A DNA stretch of 64,000 bases from Psylliodes chrysocephalus (GCA_927349885.1 OV651817.1:52202273-52266272), one strand, 5' to 3'; counted from the stretch's first letter, positions 1 to 14,169 are shown. A program made the numbers and translations. Notes: a model not told the origin generated them from the letters alone.

Positions 1-204
1 ATTTAAATGAAACAAAATTTTATATACAGGGTCTACCCATGAAGTTAAAATAAAATAAAAAAATAAAAATTGAAATTTATATCCGGAATAGGCCGAAATA
101 TAGTAATGAAAATTGACTTCATTACAAATTAGTTTATTAAAAAATATGTATTTTGGTGCTTTTTCATATTATTCATTTCTGAAATTTAGGGTGGAATATT
201 TCAT
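1..204. other. AT-rich sequence without recognised features
   Basis: No motif, repeat family or protein similarity seen. Confidence 0.6.
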
Positions 205-400
205 ACTTCAAAAAATGGAGGAGGTTCTCAATTGGAATATATATTTCTTATGTATGTTCAGCGATAATTCTTTACTACGTTGTCCGATTTTTGTGACTCT
301 TTTCATGTTAGAAGAAAGTTCCTCAAATGTAGTCCCATATAAATTTGGTCATGATCTGATAAGAGGATTCATAAGAAAATCATTAAACTGTTCATTTTTG
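205..400 (-). repeat. CCGACTTC/GGAGGAGG dispersed repeat, copy 1 (diverged)
   Basis: Reverse orientation. Starts at AAAATGGAGGAGGTTCTCAA and contains ATGTATGTTCAGCGATAATT, TTGTCCGATTT and CCCATATAAATTTGGTCA, matching the other two copies in order. The overlapping 98-codon + strand frame is not a gene. Confidence 0.7.
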
Positions 401-1724
401 GAATCGTAGATTATATTTATAATTGTTATAATTTGTTTAATTTAATTATTGTGTTTTACTTAAAGTGTCTTTTATAGTACATATGTATTAACTAAGGTAT
501 AATTTTCATAGAATTAACTTTATTAAGTTTTGTGTGATTAATTGCCCATATTAATTTAAAATTGTTAATTTAGTGCATCCACCAAAATTTAAATTTTCTT
601 GTCTTTAAAATATCGCCAACAGTTCCGTTTTTTTATTTGAACAATATCCAGAATATTTTTTAATATTTGAAACCACTTTATGTGCTTTTAAGGACAAAAA
701 TCATAGTTTAAAATATGAGTGAGCTATAGTTTTACCTTCAAACTTGATATATATGTCCCAGAATAAAAGTTTGTGCAACAAGAGTGGATATGGACAATCG
801 ATTTGAGTTGTACATTATATTTTTTTACGACGCACTAACGAAAATCTAAAAATTAAAAAAATATTTTAGGTTTTTAAGAAAAAATAATAAATTTTAAAAT
901 AATTTATGACCTTACTAATTTATAAAATAAAAAATAAGATTTAATTTAATTAGACCCCGCCCCAGATTTAAACCGGGGACTCCCGCGTGGAAGACAAACG
1001 CCGTTTCCTCACCACCATCGCCACACTTACCATTTTAGTTTTAATACTCGTAATTAAATTAGATTCATATAGTTTGAAAATTTAAAATTTATTAGTAAAT
1101 GTGGACGAAATGAAAATAGAAATGCTATTATTTATCGATTCTATACAATAATAACTTATTTTTGCGTATATTTAATCTCAATAAATATACTGAAAATTAG
1201 TTTTACCGAATTTTCTCACTTATATTTAAAAAATAATAGTAGCCGGGTAACCAAAACATGAACTGTGACTGATGGATTTAATTTTTTTGCCGTGTTCTTA
1301 CTGGATAGAATATATATAAAATATATTTGTTCAGTTGAACGCAATGGCATATTTTTTATTTTTGTAGTCTGTGTCTAGATAAGCTAATATCCATGTAAGT
1401 GTAAAAAACAGTAATAAAGTAAAATTAAAAAGTACTATTTAAAAAATTCAATATGGTATCTATATAAAAAATAGTATTTTTAAAGGACATTCTAGGTGTT
1501 TTTCTTGGTTTTATTTTTAAAACTAAAACAGGTAGATCAGAATTAAAAACAACACTGAAATATTCATAAAATACTTCAAAGTTGTTATACAAAAATAACT
1601 TTCTAGCTTTTAAAATTAAAGTAATATATAGGTAAGGTAGAAATTTAAATTCTTAAGTGTACTTTGAATAAAATAATTATTGCAACATTTTTATTTTAAT
1701 CCAATGTTTATTTTATCTCCTATA
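401..1724. other. AT-rich non-coding DNA (one tRNA-like relic inside)
   Basis: Apart from the tRNA-like relic at 954-1022 I see nothing: no long frame and no inverted repeat. Confidence 0.6.
954..1022 (-). repeat. tRNA-like relic
   Basis: The minus strand reads GGTGGTGAGGAAACGGCG, TTTGTCTTCCACGCGGGAG, then a good T arm CCCCGGTTTAAATCTGGGG (B box GGTTTAAATCT). It is much richer in GC than its surroundings. No acceptor stem is convincing, so it is a pseudogene or SINE head. Confidence 0.5.
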
Positions 1725-1861
1725 CTTTTTACTTTCCTATCTGTATACAGATATAAGGAAAGTATAGGAATCATGATTTTTTTCGACCTCGAGTTTTCGA
1801 CGGATTTTTACGTTTTGAGGTCCCCTGAATCCGTTTTGACTATTTTCGCGATGATGTCTCT

Positions 1862-3975
<2,114 letters not shown>

Positions 3976-4160
3976 TAGAAAAATGTTTCGAGGTAGATGT
4001 ATGTGGAAAATGTATATATTTAGTTTATCCTCTAAACATTTATAGAGATGCTGCAATAGGTTGTACAAAATAACCGGAAAATGCCTATAATAACTAGATA
4101 GGAAAGTCATGTGTTGGACACATCAGATTTTTATTTTTATCTATATTAATTATTATTATA

Positions 4161-5585
4161 CAGGGTGTTTCAAAAAGGTATGTCATAAATTCATCCTCAG
4201 ATAGATTACCAAAAAATAAGTGAATTTGGCTATATTTACCTATATCAAAAACTGGCTCCCAACAAAGTTACAGGGTGTTAAATTAACATTTAGAAACAGT
4301 TTTTTTTATAAAAAGTTTGCTGTTGCGATTTTCTCTTCGAATTTTTTGCCAGTGCTGTAGATTTAAAGGCCCAATATTCTAAGGAGAAAAAAATTTAAAA
4401 CAACCCCCTTTAAAAAAAAGTTGGGGGTTGGGTACCTTTTAACACCCCCGTATTTTTTTTGACATAAAGAAACTTGCTTTATTGATCCTAAAATCGAAAA
4501 GAAATATGAATTTTTAATTAAAATGAACTTTGTATCTTTCTTAGTTAACGAGCTATTTACAATTTTTTAACTGAATTTGTAGAGCAATTCGTCCGTTCTG
4601 GACTTAACATATCAACAAAACTAAGAGTAGGTCAGGAGTTATTGTACAAAAAACGCATATAAAAATCAGTGGTGTGCCTAGGGCTGTGCTTAAGCCGCCC
4701 CTGCAAAAACTACCTCTTTTATTTATATTTTAGTAAAAAAGGTATTTATAATATTGGATTGGCGCCATAAAAATGGTGTGGCTCATGGGTTCACCATGCC
4801 ACTGATAAAAATACATGTTAGTTGGGAAATGTATTTATTAAATTTATTAGTTAATAAAAAAACTATTTTTTTAATTAAACAATTAACAAAAAATTAACAA
4901 TTAAAAATAAACATTTGGTAATAATTATTATACATATTTTATAAACTATTTAATTTAGTAAATATTCAACATATTCTCATCCTTCTTGAATACAAAAATA
5001 TAAATAAAAGAGGTAGTTTTTGTAGGGGCGGTTCAAGCAAAGCCCTAGGCACACCACTGATTTTTATATGCGTGTTTTGTACAATAGCTCCTGATCTACT
5101 CTTAGTTTTGTTGATATATTAAGTCCAGGATGGACGAATTGCTCTAGAATTTCAGTTAAAAAATTGTAAATAGCTCGTTAAATAAGAAAGATACAAAGTT
5201 CATTTTGCTATAAAAAAAAATTTAAAAATTCATTGTTCTTTTTGATTTTAAGATCGATAAAGCAAGTTTCTTTATGTCAAAAAAAAATACGGGAGGTTAA
5301 CAGGTACCCAACCCGCCAACTTTTTTTTTAAAGGGGTCGCTTTAAATTTTTTTCTCCTTAGAATATTGGGCTTTCAAATCTACAGTACTGGCAAAAATTT
5401 CGAAGAAAAAATCGCAACAGCAAACTTTTTATAAAAAAAAAAAAACGTTTTTCTAAATGTTAATTTAACACCCTGTAACTTTGTTGGGAGCCAGTTTTTG
5501 ATATAGGTAAATATAGCCAAATCCACTTATTTTATGGTGTTCTATCTGAGGATGAATTTATGACATACCTTTTTGAAACACCCTG
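4161..5585. mobile_element. Foldback element with about 580-bp inverted arms, TA-flanked
   Basis: Starts CAGGGTGTTTCAAAAAGG and ends with the reverse complement, with TA on each side. The arms (about 4161-4740 and 4995-5585) share GGTATGTCATAAATTCATCC, ACAAAGTTACAGGGTGTTAA and a block ending TCAGTGGTGTGCCTAGGGC. The arms have diverged and the AT-rich centre is non-coding. The TA flanks and CAGGGTG end fit a Tc1/mariner-type non-autonomous foldback. Confidence 0.85.
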
Positions 5586-5589
5586 TATA

Positions 5590-7717
5590 ATAATGTAAAC
5601 TTGAGAGATCAAAAATGTAAATGGTATTTATTTAACAGCAGGTATTGAATTACCTGGCTGGTATTGAGGTTTTAGGTCAGGAAAGGACAACTTTACATTT
5701 ATTACAATTAATATACTCATCATCTGAGCCCTAATAATGATGCTAAATGTTTCGAAACTAAAATATATTCTTTTCCAAAATCGTAAAACCAACAACGATT
5801 CGTTACATTTGCATAGGTACACATAAAGCGATATTTAGGGAAAAAGTATATTTTTTTTTTCGAAATTCCACTCATTGAGCAACTATGCATGGGTTCATTG
5901 GAATTATCCAAATAAACACAAACATACCGAGATTTTAACCTTAATGAAAAAAAGTGAGAGGTCGCTACCTTGGATACTGAGTTATCCTGCAACACACCCA
6001 TCCTATCCTCACAGCTCACTGGAGTTACACGCGCTTCCACATCTCGCACCGACCTGACCTACTCCACAACCTACTATTCTGCACCTACAATGCCCTAACT
6101 GTACGGCGCCGGCGTTGCCAGATTCACGATTCTCTCCGGAGATCAACGGAATGTTTAAGGGATGATGCATCTGTGCTGATAAAATAGCCGTTTAGAATAC
6201 GGATGTAGGCGTTTCTTGATGTTTTAATGGGTTGTTATTTTTTATGTTGTTTAATTTTTACCAAGACGCTTTTCGTAACCAAGGCTCAATTAGTATTTTG
6301 CGGTTCTTGGGAATTTAAAGATCTCTGCGGGACATAAATCTTGGCACATTTTGTGATTTAGGTCAGAAGGCGAAACCTTCGATTTGACCTGTGGAATCAT
6401 TGAAGTTTGATCAAAAATACAGTGTTGGCCTGAAAATCATTGTAATATATTTATTCCCTAATAATACGAAAACAAACTAATATTATTTAACGTAATACCA
6501 ATACAACGCAACTTATAAATATTAGCTTAAATGCAGTTAAAACAAATTGATTGAACATAAAGTTTTATTAACAAGATAAATAACACATCCCTGACTGCCG
6601 GCAAAGGGTAAATATGAAGGACACTTGGTCAGAGGGGCGATTGAATGACTGTTGGAAGCAAACAAAACTAGCTTCAATACGACCGGCAAGTATGTGTGTG
6701 GGTTTGTGAGAGACAAAGGGATCAGTTTTGTATTGGATAATATTAGTTTACCACAGGCTTTAATTATTGGGTTTTTAGGCATTTAGGCAGTAATGCGGTA
6801 TTTTACAGTTAAATCCAAGAGTTAGCACTAGGAAAATAAATCAGAATTGTCTCCAATATTATTTAAGGTTTTAAACATTCTATGAAGTGAATATCTAAAT
6901 AACATATTAGTTCTTGTAATATAGAATTGAAATAGGTAGACAATTTTTTTAAATGTCAAAGATTGAGATTGTAATAAATTAAATATTTAAAAAAGATCAA
7001 TATTTAAGCGTATAGGGATTACAATAAGATGAACACAGCTACGTCATCTATTTGCGGAGTAATTCGTTGGCTACCGCCGCCTACTGGGGGCTTAGTGGCC
7101 TGTTAATATTATAAAAATGTAGAAATAACATTTTTAAGACAACTCCCATATTCTCTATTTATTGTTAGTTTTAGATGATATTATATTAGAAATGAAAAAT
7201 AATAGTTATGAAATAGCGGTGTTCTTCTAATTGTAATCGGACTTTATATTATATTTAAATAGAGACTTGATTGATCAATTTTTGAATACAACAATTTAAA
7301 TAAAAGTACAGCTTAGTGCACGCTTTTTCTTTACTTAGATTAAATATATTTTTATGTATGATAATTTTCCTAGAATAAACCCTAGGTATGCTGTGGAGCC
7401 TATTTATCTTAATTGGAAAATTTACTTTGGTAATTTGCTATAGTCTAGAAAAAAAAGTGCAGTAATTTAATTTGCAGAACGTAGTAAAGGTAGATATTTT
7501 ATTTATGATGCTTTTTTGTAGTTGAAAATTTAAATACATCTGATCGGCCTAATAAAAGTTTTCGTTTGTTTAGATTTAATCATGTTTTCATGGTTTTTAC
7601 TGTAATAATCATGTCTTTGGTCTTTCGACAGATAAGGCAGACCATTTATTCATAACCGTATTGTATGTATTTTAATTGATTCGGAATTTTGTGTTATTAT
7701 AATTTTAGTTATATAAG
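5590..7717. other. Unassigned stretch with one GC-richer patch
   Basis: A GC-richer patch at about 5990-6150 contains TGTACGGCGCCGGCGTTGCC. The small frames across it have no recognisable product. The rest is AT-rich with no repeats recognised. Confidence 0.5.
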
Positions 7718-8776
7718 AACTGTGAATGCATTAGAAAACGACCTAGTGAACATAAAGCATTATCTGAAGAAGAAAAAAATATTGTACTTAATGTATTTAA
7801 TAATCTTCGAACAGACTTTGTTTTACTTTTTGTGGATGAAATAGTATTAAATGTGAGACTTATACTCCCGGAGTATCTAAGCGGAAAGTGTATAACATTA
7901 TTAAAGAAGATACAGTTATTGGAGAAGTCTCACATCCAAAAAAGCCCCCAGGAAGAAAGAAGACCTTTATTGAAACTTGGGTAGAGAATGTAATAAGGTA
8001 CATTCTTTTTTCTTTTAAAATGAAATTCTTACCATTAAAAAATTACACTCAGAAATAGAAAATAGCCCCACTCTTTCAAATATATCATATTTTCATCTGC
8101 AAAAAATAATACAAGAATTAAATTTTCGTGACGTGACAGAAACAGCTTTTTAATAGAGGAAGACGAACTCATTGCGTGGAGATACAATTATTTAGGGAAA
8201 ATAGCAAAAACAGTTATTTATTGAGATGAAACATGGGTTAATGTTAGACATACAGTAACAAAAATTTGGCAAGATACCTCCATCAAAACTAAAAAATAAT
8301 CATTTAAGAAAGGGGTCTCTTGTGGATTAAAAAATTCAACAGGAAATCGAAGTCGTTTAACAATAACCCATATTGGAAGCACCGATAGATTTTTGCCAGA
8401 TGGTTTAATAATGTTCGAGTCGACAACAAAAGACTACCATGAAGAAATGGATATGTTTAAAAATTGGTTTCAGAACATTATAAAAAAAATTCCAGCCAAC
8501 TCCATTATTGTTTTTGATAATGCCCTATCATAGTCAATTAAAGGAAAAAAGATTGAAAAGAGAAGATATTTCAAAATGGCTTCATTCTAAAAATATTATC
8601 AGTTCTCCTAAATTCTTAAAGGCAGAGCAAAGCAACATAAAAACAAATTTAAAAAATATATTATAGAGGAGATGGCCCGAGAAAAGAGAATTGAAATTCT
8701 CAGATTGCCTGCTTACCACGCAGAGTTAAATTATATTGAACTGATCAGGTCACAATTGAAGACCTTGTCGTAATAA
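7718..8776 (+). pseudogene. Decayed IS630/Tc1-type DDE transposase
   Basis: Translating across frames gives a recognisable arthropod transposase: an LSEEEK helix-turn-helix region, KKPPGRKKTFIE, DETWVN (first catalytic Asp), KNSTGNRSRLTITHIGS, DYHEEMD, a IIVFDNA segment (second Asp, cut by a frameshift where DNAPYHS is expected), and RLPAYHAELNYIELI. In that last block the usual LNPIE, third catalytic Glu, has become LNYIE. There are several stops and frameshifts, so it is inactive. An intron-like GTACATTC...ACCA stretch near 7997 may be original. No terminal repeats were found. Confidence 0.8.
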
Positions 8777-9070
8777 GGTTACAAGCAACATCGTAAGTTT
8801 TGAAAAAATTGAGTTTTAAATCTATCAAATATAAATAAAAAAAATTATTTAAATACAAGTATTACGAAAAGTAGCGCCATCTTTTGGATTACAGGTAAAA
8901 AAATGGTATGTGGCTAGTATCCTTTTTAACAAATGTTTTGAGCTAATATACTCACTTCACGACAAATTGTGGCTTGCATCCATTTTACACCAAGGGCTAC
9001 AATTAAAAGGATATTAAATATGGGAAAAAAGAAAGAAATCAGGTCCTTTATATTTCACAAAGAAATTTTT

Positions 9071-9118
9071 ATTTGAACGGCGACCGTTTTCGAAGTTTGT
9101 TCACTTCATCATCAGGCA
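9071..9118 (-). ncRNA. Hammerhead-ribozyme-like motif 1
   Basis: The minus strand reads CTGATGA, T, GAAGT-GAACAA-ACTTC (stem II), GAAA, then ACGG-TCG-CCGT (stem III) followed by TC, the usual cleavage dinucleotide. This is the hammerhead core with a very short stem III, as described in Penelope-like retroelements. One extra U after CUGAUGA departs from the canonical core. Stem I is not convincing by eye, so activity is unproven. Confidence 0.4.
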
Positions 9119-9267
9119 CACCTAGTGGGTAAGAGAAAAGGGGGAATTGATGAGTTTTAAAAAATTAAAATTAAAATTAAAAATGATGGAATATTGATTA
9201 TTTCATTGAAATTAACAAAACAAATCTACTAATACTACTATTATTTATTTATTCACACTAATAAAAA

Positions 9268-10262
9268 TATCGGATGTGTCCAACACATGACTTTCCTATC
9301 TAGTTATTATAGGCTTTTCCGGTTATTTTGTACAACCTATTGTAGCACCTCTATAAATGTTTAGAGGATAAACTAAATATATACATTTTCCACGTACATC
9401 TAACTCGAAACATTTTTCTATAGATATTCATTGAAAACGAAACTGAAAAATTGAAATTTAGCACTTTTCCTCCAATTTTTCCATTACGGTCCATTTTAGA
9501 AAAATCATGTAAAAACAAAAATTATAGAGATCGATATCGCAAACAACTTTTAGTTTAACAATTTTCTTAAAAATCAGAATTTTGCACATTTTGTCAAATT
9601 TCTCGAATACGAACCATTTCAGGAAATTTTTGATAAAACAAAAATTATAGATAAGAAGTAACTTTTATTTAAACAATTTTCTTCTCCAAACATAAATAAC
9701 AGATATATTCCATAAAATATGAAAATGGCCTCCCATAAAGTACCCCCCCCCCATATGTTCCGACTTTATCCAAAATCTAATCATTTTACGTCAGGCTGAA
9801 ATAAAACTTAAATTTAAAATTTAATGTTTTTTTCTTTATCCGTTTTTGAGTTTTCTTCAAAATTCAAAATTTACACATTTTCTAAAATATCTCGAATAAG
9901 GTCCATTTTAGAGAAATTATGTATAAAATAAAAATTATAGAGAATTATATTACAAACAACTTTTATTTGAACAATTTTTGTAAAAAATTATTTTTTTACA
10001 TTTTGTCAAATTTCTCGAATACGGACCATTTTGGGAAAATTTTATATAAAACAAAAAATATTGATAATAATATTGTAAGTAACTTTTAGTTGAAGAATTT
10101 TCTTCTCCAAACGTAAATATTCCATAAAATATAAAAATGACCACCCATAAAGTACCCCCCCAGATGTTCCGACTCTGCCCAAAATCTAATCAGTTCATTG
10201 GACGCCGGAATAAAGCTTAAGTTTAAAATTTGGTGTTTTTCTTTGTATCGGTTTATGAGTTA
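9268..10262 (-). mobile_element. HINE-like element, copy B, lacking microsatellite and 5' block
   Basis: The 3' end is at the left: GATGTGTCCAACACAT hairpin, then CTTTCCTATCTAG inverted repeat. The 3' block and two tandem units (motifs at 9740-9765 and 10145-10175) follow. It stops near the sequence that precedes the microsatellite in copy D, so the microsatellite and 5' block are missing. Confidence 0.7.
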
Positions 10263-10575
10263 TGGTTCTTGTTATTTATTGGTTAAAGTGCAACAATTTT
10301 GTCAGACACATAAGATTTATTTTTATTTTTTGTAAATATTATAATTTTTTTCTACCATATACCATTTTATATGCCATGGCCTTATTTATAAGATTTTACA
10401 ATTTATTTTACAAAGTCCGCCTATGGAATTTGACGTTATATCTCCACTTTTACTGCACTATTTTTTTATTCAGACTTTAATACCAAATAAAGTGACAATC
10501 TTTTGATAGTTTCTCACTTTTAAATTTGATTTTCATTAAAAAAAAAAATGTACCTACGTATAGATAAGTAAAAAT

Positions 10576-10770
10576 TATACGGAGTGGCCCAAAAGTCTGG
10601 AAACGGCCAATTATCTCGTAAATTACTAGTCCTAATTGTACAAAATTTGGGGTACACCTATTTTGGGATACGGAGATTCCAGATTTGATATTTGCAATGT
10701 TGCCAGATTTGCCGTTTCTCTTATATTGTTAGTCACTTTATTTTTTTCAAATTCATCACCCTGTATATTA
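10576..10770 (+). repeat. MITE fragment(s) with TACGGAGTGGCCCAAAAG end
   Basis: Begins TACGGAGTGGCCCAAAAGTC, a terminus style seen in TA-target elements, and a CACCCTGTATAT end-like motif occurs at about 10758. The two ends are not inverted copies of each other, so these may be two fragments. Confidence 0.35.
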
Positions 10771-10949
10771 ACTCATTATTGGAATCTCTTATTCAATACG
10801 AGTTCAACCATACGTAACACTTATCATTTTATGTAGTCTGGAAGATCTTAAATAATTTTTTCAAAAACTAAATTAAATTCTTGGAAAAGGTGCTCCAAAG
10901 GAATACGGATGTTTCTTTACCTACAGGTACATATTTTTCCTTTCACTAA

Positions 10950-11398
10950 ATAAAACAAAAATTGCTAATAGAACATGTCCTAGTATCTGGAAAGTTACCA
11001 AAATTATAATAACACCCAAACCTGCAAAACCTACAAAACTTATATCCTTGTTACAGGTGTTGCCTAAAGTTTTCGAAAAAAATTTACCAAAAATATTGAA
11101 ACCTATCGTAGACACAAAATATAATATCAGACCACAAATTTGGATTTAAAAACTAGCACTCCATTATTATTCAAATTGACAGAATAATGATTAAAATAGA
11201 GTAAACACTGGAAGAAAAAAGATATGCACCTAACTCTTTCTAGACGTAGCTCAGGCTTTCGATAAAGTATGGTTAGAAGGCATTGAATAAAATACATTTT
11301 TACCTAAACAATATTGCTATATCTTAAAATATTGCTTGACCGGTAGTAAAAGAAAAAGAAGAATATTCCACGCTTGAAGAAATTAAATCAGAGATACC
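10950..11398 (+). pseudogene. Jockey-type LINE reverse transcriptase fragment (5' part)
   Basis: With frame corrections the + strand encodes Jockey-clade RT blocks: IWKVTKIIITPKPAKPTKL, VLPKVFEKNLPKILKPIV, FLDVAQAFDKVW (contains the first catalytic Asp), LPKQYCYIL and YSTLEEIKSEIP. The reading frame breaks several times. Sequence stops exactly before the expected QGSVLGP motif and resumes at 12358, after another LINE. Confidence 0.75.
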
Positions 11399-12357
11399 TT
11401 AAAAATTAATAACAATAAAACTAAGTTCATGATTATAGGAAATGACAAAAACTATCAAGAAATTAATATTAGTAACCTAAAAGTAAATATAGAAAATAGT
11501 AATATTGAAGTTGTTAAAAAATTTAAATATCTTGGTGTCATAGTTGACTATATGTTACTATTTAAAGAACATGCTAATTATGTTATTAAAACAATATCAT
11601 TTAAAATCAGCTATTTATATAGATGCTCAAAACATCTTAACCAATGGTCTTTAAAGCTTCTTTATAATAGTTTAATTCTGCCCCATTTTACGTATTGTGC
11701 CACAATTTTATATTTGCTAAACCAAAATAAAATGAATAGGTTGCAGAAACTTCAAAACAGGGCAATGAGGATAATACTTTCTTGTGATAAAAGAACTCAT
11801 ATAAAAACAATGTTACAGGATCTTAAGTGGATGTCAGTTAAAAATTACATTCTTTACCTAACATCAATTTTTATTTTTAAAATTAAATTACAAATGATGC
11901 CTTCATACTTACTTGAAAAAATAGATTACAATTTTCAATTTCACAATTATAATACAAGAAATCGGACTAATTTTCATATTCGACATGTTATAAGTAGGAG
12001 TGCCCAAAATTCGGTCTTTGTCAAGGGTCTGCAGGCTTACAATGAATTACCAGTTGAAATTAAAAATGCTACCTCATTAAATAATTTTAAATGTAAACTT
12101 AAGAACTATATTATGATGACACAAAGGGTATAAAAAAAAAATTAATTGTAGATATAGAGAGATTTTAATTGTAGATATAAATTTAATTTTATATTTTACA
12201 TGTATATATATATATTTTATAGTTAGACACTAATAATTTATGTTTTTTTTTCCTGTTCATTTTTAGACACTATACATAATGTATAAACTATACTTATTGT
12301 TTTAAAAACTGTACTATTTTTGTATTAGCAAAGCTAAATAAAGAAATTAATAATAAA
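11399..12357 (+). mobile_element. 5'-truncated non-LTR retrotransposon inserted in the Jockey fragment
   Basis: The 3' part of a LINE: RT thumb and C-terminal coding region (11429-12133), 3' UTR, and an A/T-rich tail ending AGCTAAATAAAGAAATTAATAATAA. It begins abruptly, as expected of 5'-truncated target-primed insertions, and splits the Jockey RT gene. The C-terminal style (KYLGVIVD, ILPHFTYCATI, RLQKLQNRAMRII) fits the CR1/Jockey/RTE range of arthropod LINEs. I do not name the clade. Confidence 0.75.
11429..12133 (+). CDS. Reverse transcriptase C-terminal fragment of the inserted LINE (234 codons, open)
   Basis: An open reading frame without stops. It carries the end of the RT domain (KFMIIGN just upstream, KFKYLGVIVD, the KLLYNSLILPHFTYCATI block), the LQKLQNRAMRII motif and the usual LINE C-terminal tail ending LPVEIKNATSLNNFK. 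The catalytic palm (LDxAKAFD, QGSxLGP, YADD) is absent, so it is not an active RT. The ATG is internal and arbitrary. The lack of stops suggests a younger insertion than the surrounding Jockey remnant. Confidence 0.75.
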   Translation: MIIGNDKNYQEINISNLKVNIENSNIEVVKKFKYLGVIVDYMLLFKEHANYVIKTISFKISYLYRCSKHLNQWSLKLLYNSLILPHFTYCATILYLLNQNKMNRLQKLQNRAMRIILSCDKRTHIKTMLQDLKWMSVKNYILYLTSIFIFKIKLQMMPSYLLEKIDYNFQFHNYNTRNRTNFHIRHVISRSAQNSVFVKGLQAYNELPVEIKNATSLNNFKCKLKNYIMMTQRV

Positions 12358-12450
12358 GGAAGTGTTCTGGGTCGTTATTTACTTGTTGTTTACCTCCGAC
12401 ATACCACAAATGCAAAATGTGAAAGTAGCCACATTTTCTGAGGTGAAAAA
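12358..12450 (+). pseudogene. Jockey RT fragment (continuation after LINE insertion)
   Basis: Resumes with GSVLG, then after a frameshift YTSDIPQMQNVKVATFSE, which is the Jockey segment following QGSVLGP and leading to the YADD region. With 10950-11398 this reconstructs the interrupted domain order. Sequence past 12450 is not recognisable. Confidence 0.65.
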
Positions 12451-13200
12451 TATTTAAAGAAAAACGCGGAAAAGGATGCATGACCACGTTCCAGAGCTGG
12501 GAGAATTCGAATCATATAGTATTCGAATTCTTTTTTTTTATATAAAACATCTCGTGAATCGGATTCGTGATTAGAATCCATTTTTTGAAAATTCCTCCTA
12601 GATCTGCCACGTTGTACAGTTGCTAACCAACACTTAATTAGAATGCTCAAAAGGACCAAACCATTTCAATTATTGATGTAAAATTATGCAAATTTAGAGT
12701 ACAGTGCGAGTGGGCAGTGCATAGTTCTGAAGCTAGAACATCAAAACAGAAAGGAAAAGATACCGTTGGATGAACTCTTAATATTAAGCTTAAGTTTACT
12801 TAAGTATATAAAAAAGATAAATTGCTGGTTGGCTGAGATATAAGCTAGGTGCAATACATACAAATTAGTTAGGGATAACTGCCAAAGTAAGTTCTCCTCT
12901 CATGGAACCAGGAATATGTAAATACTTCAGTTCCACAAAAAGACATTAACAACTTTGTATAGATTATAACAAAATGATTTTCATTTATATGATAAAACTT
13001 TATTTATTAGGTACTTTACCTGAACGATCGTTTTCAGACTTTAAATATTTAAAGATAGGAACTCTACTGGCCAGGACTAGCACTTGGCATATCAATCGAA
13101 TTCTTGCTTGAAATATCGAAGAAGTTCACGACGAAATTGCCAAAAATAAAAGAAATTTAACATAAAAATACTCAAAATCAGTACGACAAAATATTTTTTA
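12451..13200. other. Unassigned AT-rich stretch
   Basis: No family recognised. The 89-codon minus-strand frame (12390-12659) overlaps the Jockey remnant and is not supported. Confidence 0.5.
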
Positions 13201-13225
13201 TTAAAATCAAATCAAAATAGAAGAT

Positions 13226-13262
13226 AACGTTTTCGGCCCAATAGCCATTATCATGCCTTAAA
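13226..13262 (-). ncRNA. Hammerhead-ribozyme-like motif 2 (degenerate)
   Basis: The minus strand reads ATGATAATGGC-TATTG-GGCCGAAAACG, the same layout as the 9.1 kb motif with CTGATGA mutated to ATGATAA. It is probably a relic of the same class of retroelement end. Confidence 0.3.
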
Positions 13263-13475
13263 AATAAACAAAATAATGTAAAGAGTAAGGTCAAAGAACA
13301 TCAAAAAGTTAAAATAACTTCTATAACTACCATTGGTGTATAGGTATGTAAAATCGGCCGTACTAAAAAGGGGTCTAATACTGTATTGTGTTAAACTATA
13401 AATATTAAACTATAATTTAAACATAAACGAAAATAAAAATATCCAATACTGATTTTTATTATCATTAAAGATCAA

Positions 13476-13513
13476 CAAAGGCAGCCGGTTTCGGCTCAGG
13501 AGCCATCCTTATT
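13476..13513 (-). ncRNA. Hammerhead-ribozyme-like motif 3 (degenerate)
   Basis: The minus strand reads AGGATGGCTC-CT-GAGCCGAAACCGGCTGCC. Stem II (GGCTC/GAGCC) and GAAA are intact, but the first core strand is decayed. It lies about 250 bp from motif 2 in the same orientation. Confidence 0.3.
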
Positions 13514-13799
13514 TCTTAAAATAAAATAACTTTTTCTTATAGATTAGGGTCAGTAGTTATAACAATTACAAAATATTATAGAAAATAAGACAAATCCTGC
13601 ATAAGGGGTTGCTGTGAATAAGGGAAAAAATAGTGGTGAGGTTTAATTGTAATAGACCATCTTATTTCGGTAATAAAAACAAATAGGGGTTAATTTCTTA
13701 ATGTAAAAGCACAGGAATCTCAGAAAGTTAGAAAAAATCGATAAGCTGGACGTCGCAGTTAGGACAGAATATGAGTGATTTATAAAATATTTATATTTA

Positions 13800-14096
13800 T
13801 ATGGGACTTCTCCTGAGGTATCCCCTTACTAACAAAAAAAATAATCATATAAATCTAACAAGGTGGTAAAGCATTATCGCTAAACATACATAAAAAATGA
13901 AGAGTTTGAGGATTTTCTCATGGACCCAATTATTAGATTTTGATCAAATTTATATGGGACCACTTCTGTAGTACCCCCTTTCTATAAAAAAAATCATTGA
14001 AATCGGACACCGTGTTAAAGAATTATCGCTGAACATACATAAAAAAATATCGCGACGAATTGAGAACCTCCTCCTTTTTTGAAGTCGGTTAAAAAT
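13800..14096 (+). repeat. CCGACTTC/GGAGGAGG dispersed repeat, copy 2
   Basis: Two degenerate tandem units, each with ATATGGGAC, a CCCC-TT run and a GCATTATCGCTAAACATACA or GAATTATCGCTGAACATACA box. It ends in CCTCCTCCTTTTTTGAAGTC then GGTT. It lies next to the truncated DD41D transposase. The same family occurs at 205-400 and 24115-24465. Confidence 0.8.
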
Positions 14097-14169
14097 AACA
14101 CAAACAAGTTTCAGATTAAAGGCATTTTTAAATTCTTACTTTAGTTTACGTGTCTTTTAAAAAATATGT

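Noticed and set aside
4113..4133. Classical Helitron 3' end (hairpin plus CTRR)
   Set aside because: The hairpin is present but is followed by CAGA/T-rich DNA without CTRR, and no 5' TC was found; the Helentron/HINE layout fits better.
6537..6782. 81-codon minus-strand frame
   Set aside because: No recognisable motif, no splice signals, average for AT-rich noise.
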